A program made the translations under genes and the position numbers. Shown here one piece after another: positions 12,801 through 24,147 of a stretch of 64,000 nucleotides of DNA. How positions within the stretch are numbered: the first letter of the stretch is position 1; each line of letters starts with the position of its first letter. The stretch is from Byssochlamys sp. IMV 00236 (Eukaryota > Ascomycota > Eurotiomycetes > Eurotiales > Thermoascaceae), in NCBI GenBank assembly GCA_001931875.2, contig MSJH02000666.1:186001-250000 (forward strand). Direction: 5' to 3'. The notes beneath the pieces were generated by a model. The model was given only the letters and a program-made list of their open reading frames with translations. It was not told the origin of the DNA and did not search any database.

Positions 12801-13201
12801 TCTAGTTATATAGTTACCTGTCTCTTCATGATAACTGTGTTTGCGGTACGCTATTATTAATACACTGATCTCATAACTAGTTAACCATACCTCGAAAATT
12901 TAGCAACGACGTACTACCATTTATCCTCATCATATATTCTCTGCTGGAATGGCAAGTCTTCAATTGGCCAGGATGATGATCTTTTTCATCCGACCATTAT
13001 CGTTGGCAGGCGAGTCGGGAGATGATCCACTTGGCGTGTTGCTTCCACTCCGGAGGCCGCGGATGCCGGTGAAGATGGCCGCTCGCCGTACTCAGAATCT
13101 GATTAACTCATCTCAACGTGGAACAGAACTGCTGCAGGTGATCCCTAATAGCTCTGGATTAGTAGCTTATAACTGTCGGAATCTGCTTTGTCAATTTCAA
13201 G
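9877..13201. other. Gene-poor stretch with possible decayed coding fragments
   Basis: 3.3 kb with no gene I can name. Minus-strand 10675-10911 has a hydrophobic leader followed by about 60 polar residues, but it lacks a sure ATG. Minus-strand 12325-12537 ends in a coding-looking stretch (HIWEWILMLKPYCSEQEVIK) without a recognisable partner exon. Plus-strand 11876-12265 is open for 129 codons but has no family resemblance. These may be remnants of a decayed gene or chance frames. The 3' part should hold the Zn2Cys6 gene promoter. Confidence 0.35.
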
Positions 13202-15783
13202 ATGAATCAGAGCCCAGACGATACGGGCGGTGAGGATCAAACGACAGCACCATCCTGGCGTGCGGTATGCTTCACCAGACCAACCTAGATATGGAGACGC
13301 GTCCGGCTAATCAAGTTTGAGCTTATCAGTGCGATAACTGTCGTGCCAGAAAGGTATCATTATATCCCATTACAAGGGTGCGCACGCATATAGAACACCA
13401 GACAGCTTACCATTATAGATCAAATGCGATAAACGATCGCCGTGTTCCAATTGCCGCGTATCCAACGCAATATGCCGGACGGCAAAGAAGCCAAGGGAGC
13501 AGCGGCAGCGCATCCTAATTTCTAGTCAATAGTATGTTTGTTCGTGATGTTCTCCAGTACTACTACAGAGCTAACCTTTCGGCCTAGTGAAACGAAGATT
13601 GCCCTGATAGAGGACCGCCTGTCAAGGATCGAAGGTCTGCTTCAGGATCTTGCTGCAAACTCGAATGTAGCGACTCTTCCAACAAGGATTCGGGCGGACG
13701 TGAATCCATCAGGTACCGTGCAGCAGAGTCCTCTGCCCTCAGTGGCTCAACCACCGTCGGAACCTGATATGACGACCGCGAACAAGACCTTTGAAGGCGA
13801 GTCCTCGTTCAGGGCGCACTTCGTCCATGCCAGCAAACTCTTCGAACGTGCCATGAGCGTGGATAATCTCGTGGGTCGTAGCCCTGAAATGCAGGAGGCC
13901 ATCTCGAATCTGCGCAGCCTAGTTGAGAAGCAGAATACCCTATCAGTGCATCATGATTTGCGGTTCCCCGGACAGAAAGCAGCTCCTGCGCTTGACTTCT
14001 CCTCGGTCAAAATGCCTCCAATGGCTTCGGTGGTATCGTTATTGAGACTCTGTAAAGGTGACAACCACCGAAACATGTTTTCTGTGCGTCGTCAAAAGCT
14101 TACTTCATCTAGAAACGATGTCGAGCAATTTTCTGGAGCTACCATTTCTGGACTATATGAAATTCGACGATATGTGCAAGAAGGTCTACTTTGCAACTGA
14201 GGACTATTCTATGGCTCTTTTCACCCTGGTAAATGGCGGCCTTTACTACCTTTTCTCCGAGGTCTGCATGTTGCGGGGGCAAAACAGCGCTGAGTTCAAA
14301 GAATGTGCGGCGATATGCCGTTCCAATTTTGAGTACACGATTGGAAAATTTGATGTTCTCACAGCACCTACGCTAGAGAATATCCAAGCGTTGTGCCTTG
14401 GAGTAAGTGTTTCATGTTCAGTCTTAGATATCCGAACTGGCCTTAGTCGCTGACTCTCGCAGGCATTCTACTCTATCGATATTTCAAGACCATCATTATG
14501 CTGGGCTCTAGCGTCCAACGCGGCAAGATTGTGCCAGATACTGGGGTACCACCGATCCGTTGCAACACCAGGAGACACTCAGTCAGATATCGAACTGAAG
14601 AAAAAGATGTTCTGGTTTGTCTATGTGCTGGACAAAAGCCTGTCCTTGAGATTGGGCAGGTCATCTACACTGCAGGACTACGACATCACGCTTGAGCGGC
14701 CAGGACAGTCTTCAGATGTCGGCCTTCGCGCATGGGACATGGTGTATAACTTCTGGATAGATCTGGCACGTTTTAACGGACGCGTCTATGAACAGCTCTA
14801 TTCCGCACGAGCTTTGTCAGACTCCGAGGCAGATCGCGTTCAACGGGCGAAGGACATCATACGGGATATGCAGTGTTGGTATCAAGGGATACTAGATGTA
14901 GGTACACCATAGAAGAACGCGCTGTGTTCTAAGTTCCTGATCTATAATGGGCTAACTCGGATTGAATAGACCGATCACAAGGCCGTCTATAGCCCGTACT
15001 ATTTCGAAGCGACAACATCTGCTTGCGCGATCGTGTATTATTCCGTCTTGACACTCGTTTACCGCACTATCCCACCAGATCCTTCGGACCATTCGGCCAT
15101 CTTCAGCAACGACTGTATCGAGACCGCTCGAGCCACTCTAAGGGCCCACTACCAGAACTCATCTAGATACAAAGAGAGCAACAACTACATCTGGAATGGT
15201 TATATTAGCTGGTCAGTCGATTTTTCTTCCGCTGAAGTTCCGAGGAAAATCATCCACAACATGAACCCTACTGACTCTGCTGATCCATTGCAGGACTTTA
15301 ATGCATTGCCCATTCACACCATTTCTGGTTGTGTTCTGTCAGGCGATAGCCGTAGCTGACCTGTCCGACCTTAAGCTTCTTGGAGAATTCGTTTCCTCTC
15401 TACAACCTGTATCAGAGGTCTCCGAAGCTACAGAGAAGCTATATCGTCTTTGTCAGGTCTTCCATCGCGTCGCTGATTTATATATCGACGCCAAGATCAA
15501 ACGCAGCTCAAATGTGCACATTCAGCAAGATGCATCCGTTAGCGGCACCAACGCCATGTACCCGGTGAACGACTTCGACCCCTATCTCAGTGCCTTGGGC
15601 TTCACGTCAGCGGGGGCAATATCATCTGTCCCCAGCAGCGGTATTTCGGCAGGAGAGATGCCCCCTTCAGAATATGACGGAATGACCGCGTCTGGTTCCT
15701 TGGGAGATTGGTTTGCAGGCAACCTGAACATCATGGCGCTTCTAGAAGCCGATCTCTCGAATATCAACACCATCAATATGTAG
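13202..15783 (+). CDS. Zn2Cys6 fungal-specific transcription factor
   Basis: Model: join(13202..13264,13330..13353,13419..13531,13588..14057,14113..14402,14463..14897,14970..15211,15294..15783), 708 aa. The zinc cluster is split over three exons and reads CDNCRARK, then IKCDKRSPCSNC, then RVSNAIC. Spacing is C-x2-C-x6-C-x5-C-x2-C-x6-C. A coiled-coil-like dimerisation helix (IALIEDRLSRIEGLLQDL) follows directly. The middle homology region spans roughly residues 195-560, with landmarks KKVYFATEDYS, NGGLYYLFSEV and KKMFWFVYVLDKSLSLRLGR. The C-terminus is Ser/Gly/Asp-rich and may be the activation domain. The intron at 14058-14112 (55 nt, GTGACA...CTAG) removes an apparent frame change and gives a family-like spacing. 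The alternative is a one-base frameshift there. No neighbouring biosynthetic cluster hints at its targets. Confidence 0.85.
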
Positions 15784-16277
15784 AACTTGCTGGACAAGGG
15801 AGATTCGAGGGAATTGATGGGTTTCTGTCATGTTTAACACTTGAAGACGTGCTGGCTGGCTGTGTTTGTGTGAGGCTGGATTACCACCAATTCAAGCAGT
15901 GGGAACTTGCGATTTTCTGTTAGAGCACATTCAACCCATCCGCTACGGGCAGTTAGGATGTATTGTAGACGCTTCATGCATCATCAATCAATAGGTTGCG
16001 GTGCATTTGTAATATTCAGCTCTCGGGTCTGTGAATACTTATCGCGGGGTACAACTTACCGCCCAATTTCCCCCTCTGTACGTCACCCATCCCGAACCGA
16101 CACCCACATAATTCGCGGCTAATTACGGTCCAGATCTCACTAGAGCCTTCGCCCGCCGACTCATCCTGATAAACCTACGAGGCTGGAGATACTGAGATTC
16201 ACTCATTTATTTTTATTCTTCTTCATTTCCTTTTAACTCCTGTGTATTCTCTCTTGGTGGTTCTTGTCTCGGCTACA
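15784..16277. other. Intergenic, upstream of pyridoxal kinase
   Basis: This holds the 3' UTR of the Zn2Cys6 gene and the promoter of pyridoxal kinase. A T/C-rich run (about 16205-16255) lies just before the start, as is common in fungal leaders. No gene is supported. Confidence 0.5.
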
Positions 16278-18055
16278 ATGTCTTCGGAACCTCTGGTGCC
16301 CGAGACGCGGGTCCTTGCGGTAGCAAGCCATGTATGTGATGTGCTTCCCTGCAGGCATCCTGGACTTCCTCAGCAGTTGTGGGGGATTCTGTTTCCTTAT
16401 ATGGAAGAGTTTTGTTCTCCTCGAGGGCTGATACTGACTCAGGTGAATTGGCCGCGTGAAGGTTGTCTACGGGTACGTAAGATGCATGCTCTTTCTGCTT
16501 TTGCTGTTCGATTGCTTGATATTTTACCTTGGGGTATTTACTGTATATTTTGAGCCTTGAAAAGAAATCACCCATGCTTGGAGACGAGAGTGTCATGGAT
16601 TGTTTGAGATATATGATATTCCTGCTTTTGCTGCACAAATAAAATACTTTTACGATGTTCCAACTCCCATCTTCGGGTTCAAATGCTGATGGCTTATCAG
16701 ATATGTCGGAAACACAATGGCAACTTTTGTCATGCAGTCATTGGGCTGTGAGGTCGCTGCGTTGAATACGGTTCATTTCAGTAAGCATCTGTGGTTCTTC
16801 ATTTTCGCTCCGCCAATGTTTTTGCGCAATCTCGGGGCTTTGGTTGCTCCCTGATTGAGATAAGAGGTTTCTTCCAGGAATTGAGGTAGCTGATATATAC
16901 ATCCTTCAAGGCAACCATACCGGCTACAAGCAGGTCAAGGGCACCAAAGCAACTGCTCAGGAAATCCGCGATCTCTATCAGGGTCTCCAGCAAAGTTATC
17001 TAACGGATTTCGATGTCTTGCTCTCCGGGTACGCCCCCAGTGCCGCGGCTGTCGAGGCTGTAGGCGAGATCGGGCTGGATCTGCAGCGCAAGGCGGAGAA
17101 GAAACCTGGTTCTTTCTTTTGGGGTGAGTACTATGCTATGTTTCGAATATTGGAATGATAAGAGTTGACATAGCCTTCTTCATCAGTACTTGACCCCGTG
17201 ATGGGTGATCAGGGACGTATATATGTGAACGAGGACGTTGTCCCTGCGTATAAGAAAATCATACACCATGCGGATCTTATCTTACCCAACCAATTCGAGG
17301 CAGAGTAAGTCAAATCACGGCGTACTTGCGCATCTTCCTTTCTAGCAAAATGCTGGACGGAATCCATTGAGGACAACATCTCACTCCCGGCAATATCACT
17401 CTTTAATAACACAGCAAAACCGCCCTATAGACTCCTATCCGGCATCAAAATCACTTCTCTCCACACCCTTGCCGAAGCTATCACCGCCATCCACAAAACC
17501 TACTCAGTCCCCCACATCATCGTCACCTCCGTCCAGCTCACCACCCTCTCCCACTCCGCCTCGACTACCGCTCCCCCCTCTACGCTGACCGTCATCGGCT
17601 CCACGACGCGCTCCGACGGCTCTCCGCGCCTCTTCCGCGTCGACGTCCCAGCCCTCGATTGCTTCTTTAGCGGGACAGGCGACATGTTCGCCGCTCTGAC
17701 CGTCGCACGACTCCGCGAGGCTGTCTTCTCCGCTGACCCAGCCCTGCGCCATACCAAGTCCTGGGTATCGCCTGACTCAGTACCTGCGACGGAACTGCCG
17801 CTCGCGAAAGCCACGGTCAAGGTCCTCGCAAGCATGCACAGTGTACTGGAGAACACGATAAGGGCGCGCGATGAAGAGTTGCGTGCTAGTTCCGCTGGTG
17901 CCGATGAAGAAGAACCTATCGAAGATACCGACGAAGCCAGACAGAAGCGTGAGCATCTGAGAAGGACGAAAGCCGCGGAGGTACGGCTCGTTAGGAACGT
18001 CAAGTTCCTTCGTGATCCGGTAGTTAAGTTCGAGGCGCAGGCGTGGTCAGAGTAA
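16278..18055 (+). CDS. Pyridoxal kinase
   Basis: Model: join(16278..16331,16462..16472,16701..16780,16911..17123,17187..17304,17431..18055), 366 aa. It phosphorylates pyridoxal, pyridoxine and pyridoxamine with ATP in the vitamin B6 salvage pathway. The ribokinase-like fold is recognisable from [20 protein letters not shown] at the N-terminus, [31 protein letters not shown] and the catalytic anion-hole motif [10 protein letters not shown] with its Asp. Exon 2 is only 11 nt and supplies VVYG. It is needed for the substrate loop and is bounded by AAG and GTACGT. The protein is longer than bacterial PdxK because of a charged insertion near the C-terminus ([18 protein letters not shown]). It ends with the conserved [16 protein letters not shown]. 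Splice phases agree throughout. Confidence 0.93.
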
Positions 18056-18511
18056 GTCCCTTTTCTTGGCTATCAGGAAGACTGTAGGGGAGGAGGGAAA
18101 GGAATGATTAGGGTCATTTGTACATATGCGAAGGGTGAAGGAAAGGGGGTTTACACGTTTAGATTCTTCCTCTGGATAAGTAGATGAGGCTGATGTATTC
18201 GTGCATCATTTCTTATTTTATTTCATTTTTTATCACCCCGCCTCATCAGTAGACATTATTTTTTGGGGGCCAAATCATCCATCCATAAATTCATCTCTCT
18301 GATTGATATCTATTCCGCAAGACATGAAAACGCCAATGGGAACCGAAAACATAACGATCTATTCTGCAGCTCCTTCTTTTCCTTTTTTTCATCAATTCAC
18401 CCTAGGCTACCCTTCTAGGCATTCGTTATATGTGCTCTATATTCCAGGCTGTGATCTTCCCTTGATAACTCTTTTCCTGTTTTGCGCTCTGTGTAGCTAG
18501 GGACGAGCCAT
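18056..18511. other. Intergenic, tail-to-tail
   Basis: 3' flanks of pyridoxal kinase (+) and dUTPase (-). T-rich and without coding signal. The open frame at 18303-18500 has no resemblance to a protein family. Confidence 0.5.
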
Positions 18512-19400
18512 TTAGTTGGAAGTGCTGACTCCAGTGCTGCCGAATCCGCCAGCACCACGGACACTCTCCTCGAGCTGCTCGACGACCGCGACTTCCGGGG
18601 TGTAGATCTGTGAGATACCATGTTAGCTACTGTCCTAAGCTTGCTATGGGAATGAATATGCATTCGATGGAGTCCGATAGCTCTGGACTTACCCTCTCGA
18701 TAATAAGCTGTGCGATGCGGTCTCCTTCCTTAACTATTTATCAAATCGAGTTAGTCGATCCACGGATTCTCTCAAAGAAGAAATGACCATGCAGTTTGAG
18801 GGACATACCAGTGAAATCGACGTCAGAGAAGTTAAAAAGCAGAACCTTCACCTCACCACGGTAGTCGGCGTCAATAACACCAGCACCGGTGTCGATGAAG
18901 TTCTTGGCTGCTAGACCGCTGCGGGGAGCAATGCGGCCGTCTATTTATTTCCATTCTGATCAGTATAACTGCACACTGAACACTATATATATAGAACCTC
19001 CGTCCGGGATTCACATACAGGTTCCCTCCGGCACAGCAATTGCAATGTCTGTGCTGACTAGAGCCTTGCCCTTGGAAGGGATCACGGTCTCCTTCGCGGC
19101 ATAGAGATCGTAGCCGGCCGCGAAGGCAGAACCCCGCGTAGGGGCACGGCCAGCCTCACTGAGCTTCTTGACGAGGAGGGGAGGAGCAGGTTGAGAGAGG
19201 GTGGTGACGGCAGTGCCGTTCGAGCTCTGAGCAGCCATGACGGAGGCGATGGAGGTGGTGTTTTGGGCTTCGTTCGCGCTGTCGGTCTTGGGGCGTTTGG
19301 CAAGAGGAGAGGCGGGGAGAGATGGTGGTTCGCGGACGCCGTTGGTAGTGCTAGTAGTAGTAGCTGCTTCTGCTGGAGGTGGGGTTGTCTCTCTGGTCAT
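18512..19400 (-). CDS. Deoxyuridine 5'-triphosphate nucleotidohydrolase (dUTPase)
   Basis: Model: complement(join(18512..18607,18693..18733,18809..18940,19019..19400)), 216 aa. It hydrolyses dUTP to dUMP and pyrophosphate, limits uracil in DNA and feeds dTMP synthesis. All five trimeric dUTPase motifs are visible: AGYDLYAA (I), PRSGLA (II), [11 protein letters not shown] with the catalytic Asp (III), GDRIAQLI (IV) and the P-loop-like [10 protein letters not shown] (V). The first 80 or so residues are a low-complexity Ser/Thr/Ala/Pro extension containing LAKRPK, which could be a nuclear localisation signal. That makes the protein about 60 residues longer than the core enzyme. Exon 3 is joined through a TAC codon split across the intron ([11 protein letters not shown]). 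The start Met is the only ATG in frame upstream of the extension. Confidence 0.95.
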
Positions 19401-19939
19401 GATATGAAGGTTATTGTGTTTCTGGATGGATGTAGCTAGCTATAAAGAAGCGACAATTGACGCGTGGAGAGCGGTGTTCTTTTTAAATAATGGCTTGGAA
19501 TGATGTGCTGCAGTTCATCCCTTCGCAGCTGAGACTCTCTGTCCAGGCGCGTCAACTTCGAGAGACGCGCACCGCGTACCCTGTTTGCCCTTTTGGGATA
19601 GTAAAGGGCTAGCCCTAACTTTCCCTTTGGGCGTATACTGCTTCTCCAACTTTGGCGGTGGATCGATCGTCCCCCGCAGGCTCAAGTCTAGGTATGTTTG
19701 CCGTTGCTGTAAACCTCGGTTCGGCCCCGGCTGTTGCAGCCGCAATGCGAACGCAGGCCCGATAAGACCGTGAACATCCAGGACATGTTCCTCCTCCTTC
19801 TCCAGGTTCTTCATTTGAAGCTCGACCACTCGTTCGTGGCATGAGCATAACGTCCATTAAGTATTCGGATGGAGAAGCTGGTCTCTTGAGGAACTTAATT
19901 GCGTCGTGATCATCTCCACTCCTTCCACCCTCCGACGCA
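19401..19939. promoter_or_regulatory. Divergent promoter between dUTPase and the APH-fold kinase
   Basis: 540 bp between two head-to-head genes. A minus-strand open frame lies inside it (see the next entry), so this may be more than a promoter. No defined operator is recognised. Confidence 0.4.
19515..19814 (-). CDS. Possible small hypothetical protein
   Basis: An ATG-started frame of 99 codons lies inside the divergent spacer. It begins MKNLEKEEEHVLDVHGL and is followed by a Gln/Pro-rich, then Lys-rich segment. Codon use looks reasonable for a fungal gene, but no domain, signal peptide or transmembrane segment is visible and I recognise no homologue. It could equally be a chance frame in a promoter. 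Confidence 0.25.
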   Translation of the reverse strand: MKNLEKEEEHVLDVHGLIGPAFALRLQQPGPNRGLQQRQTYLDLSLRGTIDPPPKLEKQYTPKGKVRASPLLSQKGKQGTRCASLEVDAPGQRVSAAKG

Positions 19940-21169
19940 ATGGCAGGAGCTATTCGTCAACCTATCGATATACCGTCGTTGGAACGGTACATTGATAAGA
20001 ATGTATCTGTAATAAAGACGCCACTAGACGTGAAGCAGGTAACTTCTGTTCAGACCCAATGCGACTTTTCCTAGACCGCTACTAACTAACTCTTGTCTCG
20101 TCATCAAGTTTGGCTTCGGGCAGTCGAACCCTACGTACCAGCTCCGAGCAGCAGATGGCCAGATCTTCGTCCTACGGAAGAAGCCTCCGGGCAAGCTCTT
20201 GTCCAAGACTGCGCACAGGGTTGAGCGTGAATACAGGATTATCCACGCTCTCGAACATACCGATGTTCCCGTGCCCAGGACCTACTGTCTCTGCGAGGAT
20301 AACGAGGTGATCGGCACGCCCTTTTATATAATGGAGTTCCTGGATGGTAGAATATTTACGGATCCATCAATTCCTGAAGTAAGCGCAGAGGAGCGCAATG
20401 AGCTGTACGCCGCATACACCTTTTTCCCGTGTTTTATGCGTGGATCAACTAGCTCACGCGATCGTATAGATGGCACGATGCAATCCGGACATTGGCCAAG
20501 TTCCACCGGGTCGATCCTAAGGCAGTTGGAATGGAAGGATTCGGGAAGCCATCGGGCTTCTATAATAGACAGATCTCCACGTTTACGGCGGTTTCTAGAG
20601 CACAGGCCCAGGCGGTAGATATCGAGACGAATGAGCCCGTGGGAGAGTTACCACACTTCGATGATATGGTGCGCTTCTTCTCCAACAAGACAACCCAGCC
20701 ACGGGATCGTGGCACCTTTGTCCACGGAGACTACAAGATCGACAACTTAGTTTTCCACAAGACGGAGCCCAGGGTCATTGGAATCCTAGACTGGGAGATG
20801 GCAACAATAGGCCACCCATTGTCGGATTTTTGTAACTTGACAAGTCCCTACTTCCTCGGCGGTGCTGAACACTCAGTGGACAAATTCAAGCCCGGGGCTG
20901 TTCCGGGTTTACCAACTCGAGAAGAGTGTATTCGGTGGTACAGCGCTGTGGCCGGATGGGACCCTGCCCCGGACACATTATGGGGTGACGCCTTCTTTGC
21001 TTTTAGGAGTTCGGTCATCATGCAAGGTATCGCGGCCAGGCATGCATTGCGGCAGGCCAGCAGCGCCAGAGCCCACGAATATGCCTTGCAGACAAAACCC
21101 TTTGCTCTTCAGGCGTGGGAACGGGTGAAGAGGGTACAAGAAAAGGGTCGCAAGTCGGCGAAGCTGTAG
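19940..21169 (+). CDS. Aminoglycoside phosphotransferase-fold (ACAD10/11 N-terminal-like) kinase
   Basis: Model: join(19940..20038,20109..20404,20470..21169), 364 aa. The protein is a stand-alone APH/choline-kinase-like domain. The glycine-rich start [12 protein letters not shown] and the ATP lysine ([12 protein letters not shown]) form the N-lobe. [12 protein letters not shown] is the hinge. The catalytic loop is [13 protein letters not shown], with Asp and Asn in place. The metal-binding motif is [17 protein letters not shown]. In animals this domain is fused to an acyl-CoA dehydrogenase (ACAD10/11) and phosphorylates 4-hydroxy-acyl-CoAs. Fungi often encode it separately, so a role in hydroxy fatty-acid breakdown is a reasonable inference, not shown here. 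Exon junctions restore [17 protein letters not shown]. The C-terminus ends in a basic tail without a clear SKL-type peroxisomal signal (final residues SAKL). Confidence 0.85.
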
Positions 21170-24147
21170 ATTTGTATAGATAAGCCAGCTCGTTTTCCGA
21201 TCTTTGCACATATGACTGTCCCGTAGACAGTCAAAATCAAATGTTCTGGAAATACCGTACCTTACCAGCGTTGTTCAATGTCTGTATATATCTCACATGA
21301 ATCACTGTCAGCGTTCATCCCCAATAGAGACCCCTATAGATGCACACTAATAGTCTTCCCCAATACACTACAGACCTAAGTTTCGTGGTGGAGATGGTCT
21401 TTTCCTTATTTTTCTTCAGATATCACTTCTGCTGGGGCTCTAGAAATGAAACCCCAGATTGGGCGCAACGTTTATCGAAGTCCTACGAACTGCATCCGGC
21501 CGTCTGACGTGAGCATATCCCCCGAACAGTATGACTATGGACAAATCGGTCAATTCACCGACCAATTGCCTTGACAACACGACTCGTAAACTCAAGAAGC
21601 AAATAATAAAGAAAACCGGCCTCGGGCTAAAAAAAATCTCTTGATCTGTGACGCAGACTGCCCCTGCTGACTGCTACATCGGAAGTTCACCAGGGGACAA
21701 AGCTCTGTAGTCTGTACAGCCAAGAGACGAATCAGAGAAGCAGATTTCCCATGGAGTAACTTGCGGCCAATGAAACGGGCGCTGCAACCGCCTACCTATG
21801 TGATGGTGAACGCTGCGTGTCAACTGAGAGGGTAATAACTCTCGAGTCATATGCCCGCGTTAGGTGTGATCAATCATACCACTGGATACGATGGCATTGG
21901 TCCGGATTCTTCTCTGTAGTAACCCCAAAGATAGTGGTAGCGGCTCTGGATAAAAACGGCAGAAGGGGTTTCTTAAATGCAGGTCCGGGACGAAAGTCCT
22001 AGGCTTTTGTCAAGATAATCATACTGTAACTGATAGTTAGCTACGGAAATTTACAGACGGTTTCCTGCATTTGGCTCGACATGATTTTCGTCCCAAGAGA
22101 TGAGCCTCTTTCGAGATTTTCCAGGTGCAGAAAGGGATCTCCCAAGGTTGTGATGTCCTGAGGGGTCATGTGGGGGTTTAGGTGGCAGGAAAAGAGCAGG
22201 GTTCTTGGGTGAACTGCATCGCCGTTGAGCATGATATCCTTGCGGTTCCAACTAGTCTAGGCCGGGTTTTGTCTCATCGCGGCTCCGGCATGTTCAGTAG
22301 ACTAACTAGGACGTTGAACTTCGTAGCCAGAAGCCATGTCGAGCGAGCAAGCGGAGAGACACAGCAGTCTTGCCGGCCATGGCACCCAGTGTATTTTGAA
22401 CAGGGTTTGCTATCGTGATGGAGGGATCGCTGTTGTCCAGAACTTCCCCGTAACCCGCTGGTCTGCACGCTTCCAGAGCAGTCTCTGCGTTGGCGTGCGA
22501 CACTAAAATAAGCAGACGGAGTCCACAGCAGCCGAGAAACATCAGCCTCTCTTCTTGTCTTCCCGCCGTGTCCCCGGCGATGTTTGAAACATCGAACATG
22601 GGAGCCGCCTTGAGCCGAGTATAGCATCGGACGACGCAACCGGGCACCTTCTCTGGCGGTGGATCTTCCATCTCGTACGGGAGGGAAGAATTAAGAGAAG
22701 CACTGATCGAACCTAAAAGCATCACTCGCGGGCCGACCAGACAAGCGATTCAGCAGACGAGCCAATCGTCCCGACGGTCGTTGTCCCACCGAGCTCCAAG
22801 CTTTGGTCGATGCGTTGAGACAGTCCAGCAGAGCCTCACTCGCCGCGTGGACGCCCTGGTTCGTTTCGTGGCTCGTGGAGGACGTGGCACCTCGTCTTCT
22901 TCGCCTGTCCGTTGAATTAGTACAGAGGAAAGGAACGGGATTCTCCCGCGTCGCCCCCTGTGTGGCGCATCGAAGCCATCGCCAGCCTCTTCAGACCGGA
23001 CCAGATCGCGGACGTGGGGTCGTCTTGACGAGCTGTTTCTTTCCTGTCTCCATCTCTCCTTCTTATCGACTTTGTCTGCATGGCGGCTCATGAGAAGGCT
23101 GAGCAGAGAGCATCGCTGACCGCTCGACGTTGCCAAACTAAAGCCCGAACGAGGATCCCTCCCTTTTTTTCTAGCCTCGCAGTTGTTTCGCCTCAGCCCG
23201 TGCGTGTGTAGCCGTCTTTGCGCCGGCCTCCACTAATTATTGCTCCAAGTTTGCGGTGTCGACGACGTGGGATATCTCGAAACCTGGCCCATCAATAATA
23301 ATCTCGACAGCGACTGTGGAAAGAGGGCATCCGGCCTTCTGCCTGGCTCGTGGGGAGTTTCATGCTGCTTCGACTGTCCGGGCCGCAATTCCACTAAGCG
23401 GGAGAGCAAAGCGTCACGGAAGCATCTCCGCCACACTGGGAACTTCAGCCAACGTCGACAGGTATGTATATGTCTTTCTTCCGCCGCTGGTCCGTCTCCG
23501 GTGCTCTGTTTATCTCGAGGTGATTCCATTTCTGCTGCTTAGCTGCGCTTCTGCAATGTTGATGTGATGCCTGTTGCCCGTTGATCGTCTCAAAAGAGCC
23601 AATGACTTGCCATTCTTATCTTCCGCATCATTCTCGGCTTCCAAATTCCCCCTGCGTTATGGAGTAGCCTCATCTATTCATCTGGCTGTCGTTCTTCTTT
23701 GTCTGTTTAATGCCCCTGCTAGCTGCTTTTGTCTGGCTTGGTTCATCCGTTGCCTGTCCTTGAATAGTTTTGCATGGCCACTGCTCTCCCCGCAATTCGC
23801 TATCTACCTTCGGACGTGTTGTCCCCCGCAAGGTGACTTCTCGTATCACTGTCTCTTGTCTTCATAATTCTTCAATGGCATTTCACTTTGATCATGGTCA
23901 CTGTAGTCGTTATCACCTTTTTTCTCCTTCACTCGTTTCCTTGCGCAGCACACGGACTGATCATTCGCAGCTGAAGTTTGACGTGCGTGCTGTCAAACCA
24001 AAGATAGTACTACCACTGGACATCGCATCCGCTTACTGGGGTCGGACTTTGAACCGAAGTCAAAGCCTCTGGAGTAGAAGCAGGGAAACAAATTCCGTCA
24101 GGGACTTATCAGCAACTGTGCCTGATGCGTGATCAACGTCCGCCTAC
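21170..24147. other. Long non-coding stretch upstream of a C2H2 regulator
   Basis: About 3 kb without a gene I can support. The open frames on the minus strand at 22274-22725 and on both strands at 22750-23136 overlap each other in different frames and show no motif. The last kilobase (23200-24147) is pyrimidine-rich on the plus strand and probably includes a long leader of the downstream C2H2 factor, possibly with a 5' UTR intron. Long leaders are usual for fungal regulators. Confidence 0.4.

Noticed and set aside
12949..13233. 94-codon plus-strand frame running into the Zn2Cys6 start
   Set aside because: It overlaps the real ATG at 13202 in another frame and has no resemblance to a protein.
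17500..18003. Open frame of 167 codons antisense to pyridoxal kinase
   Set aside because: It is the shadow of the last exon of a well-supported enzyme and has a skewed Ser/Arg/Val composition.
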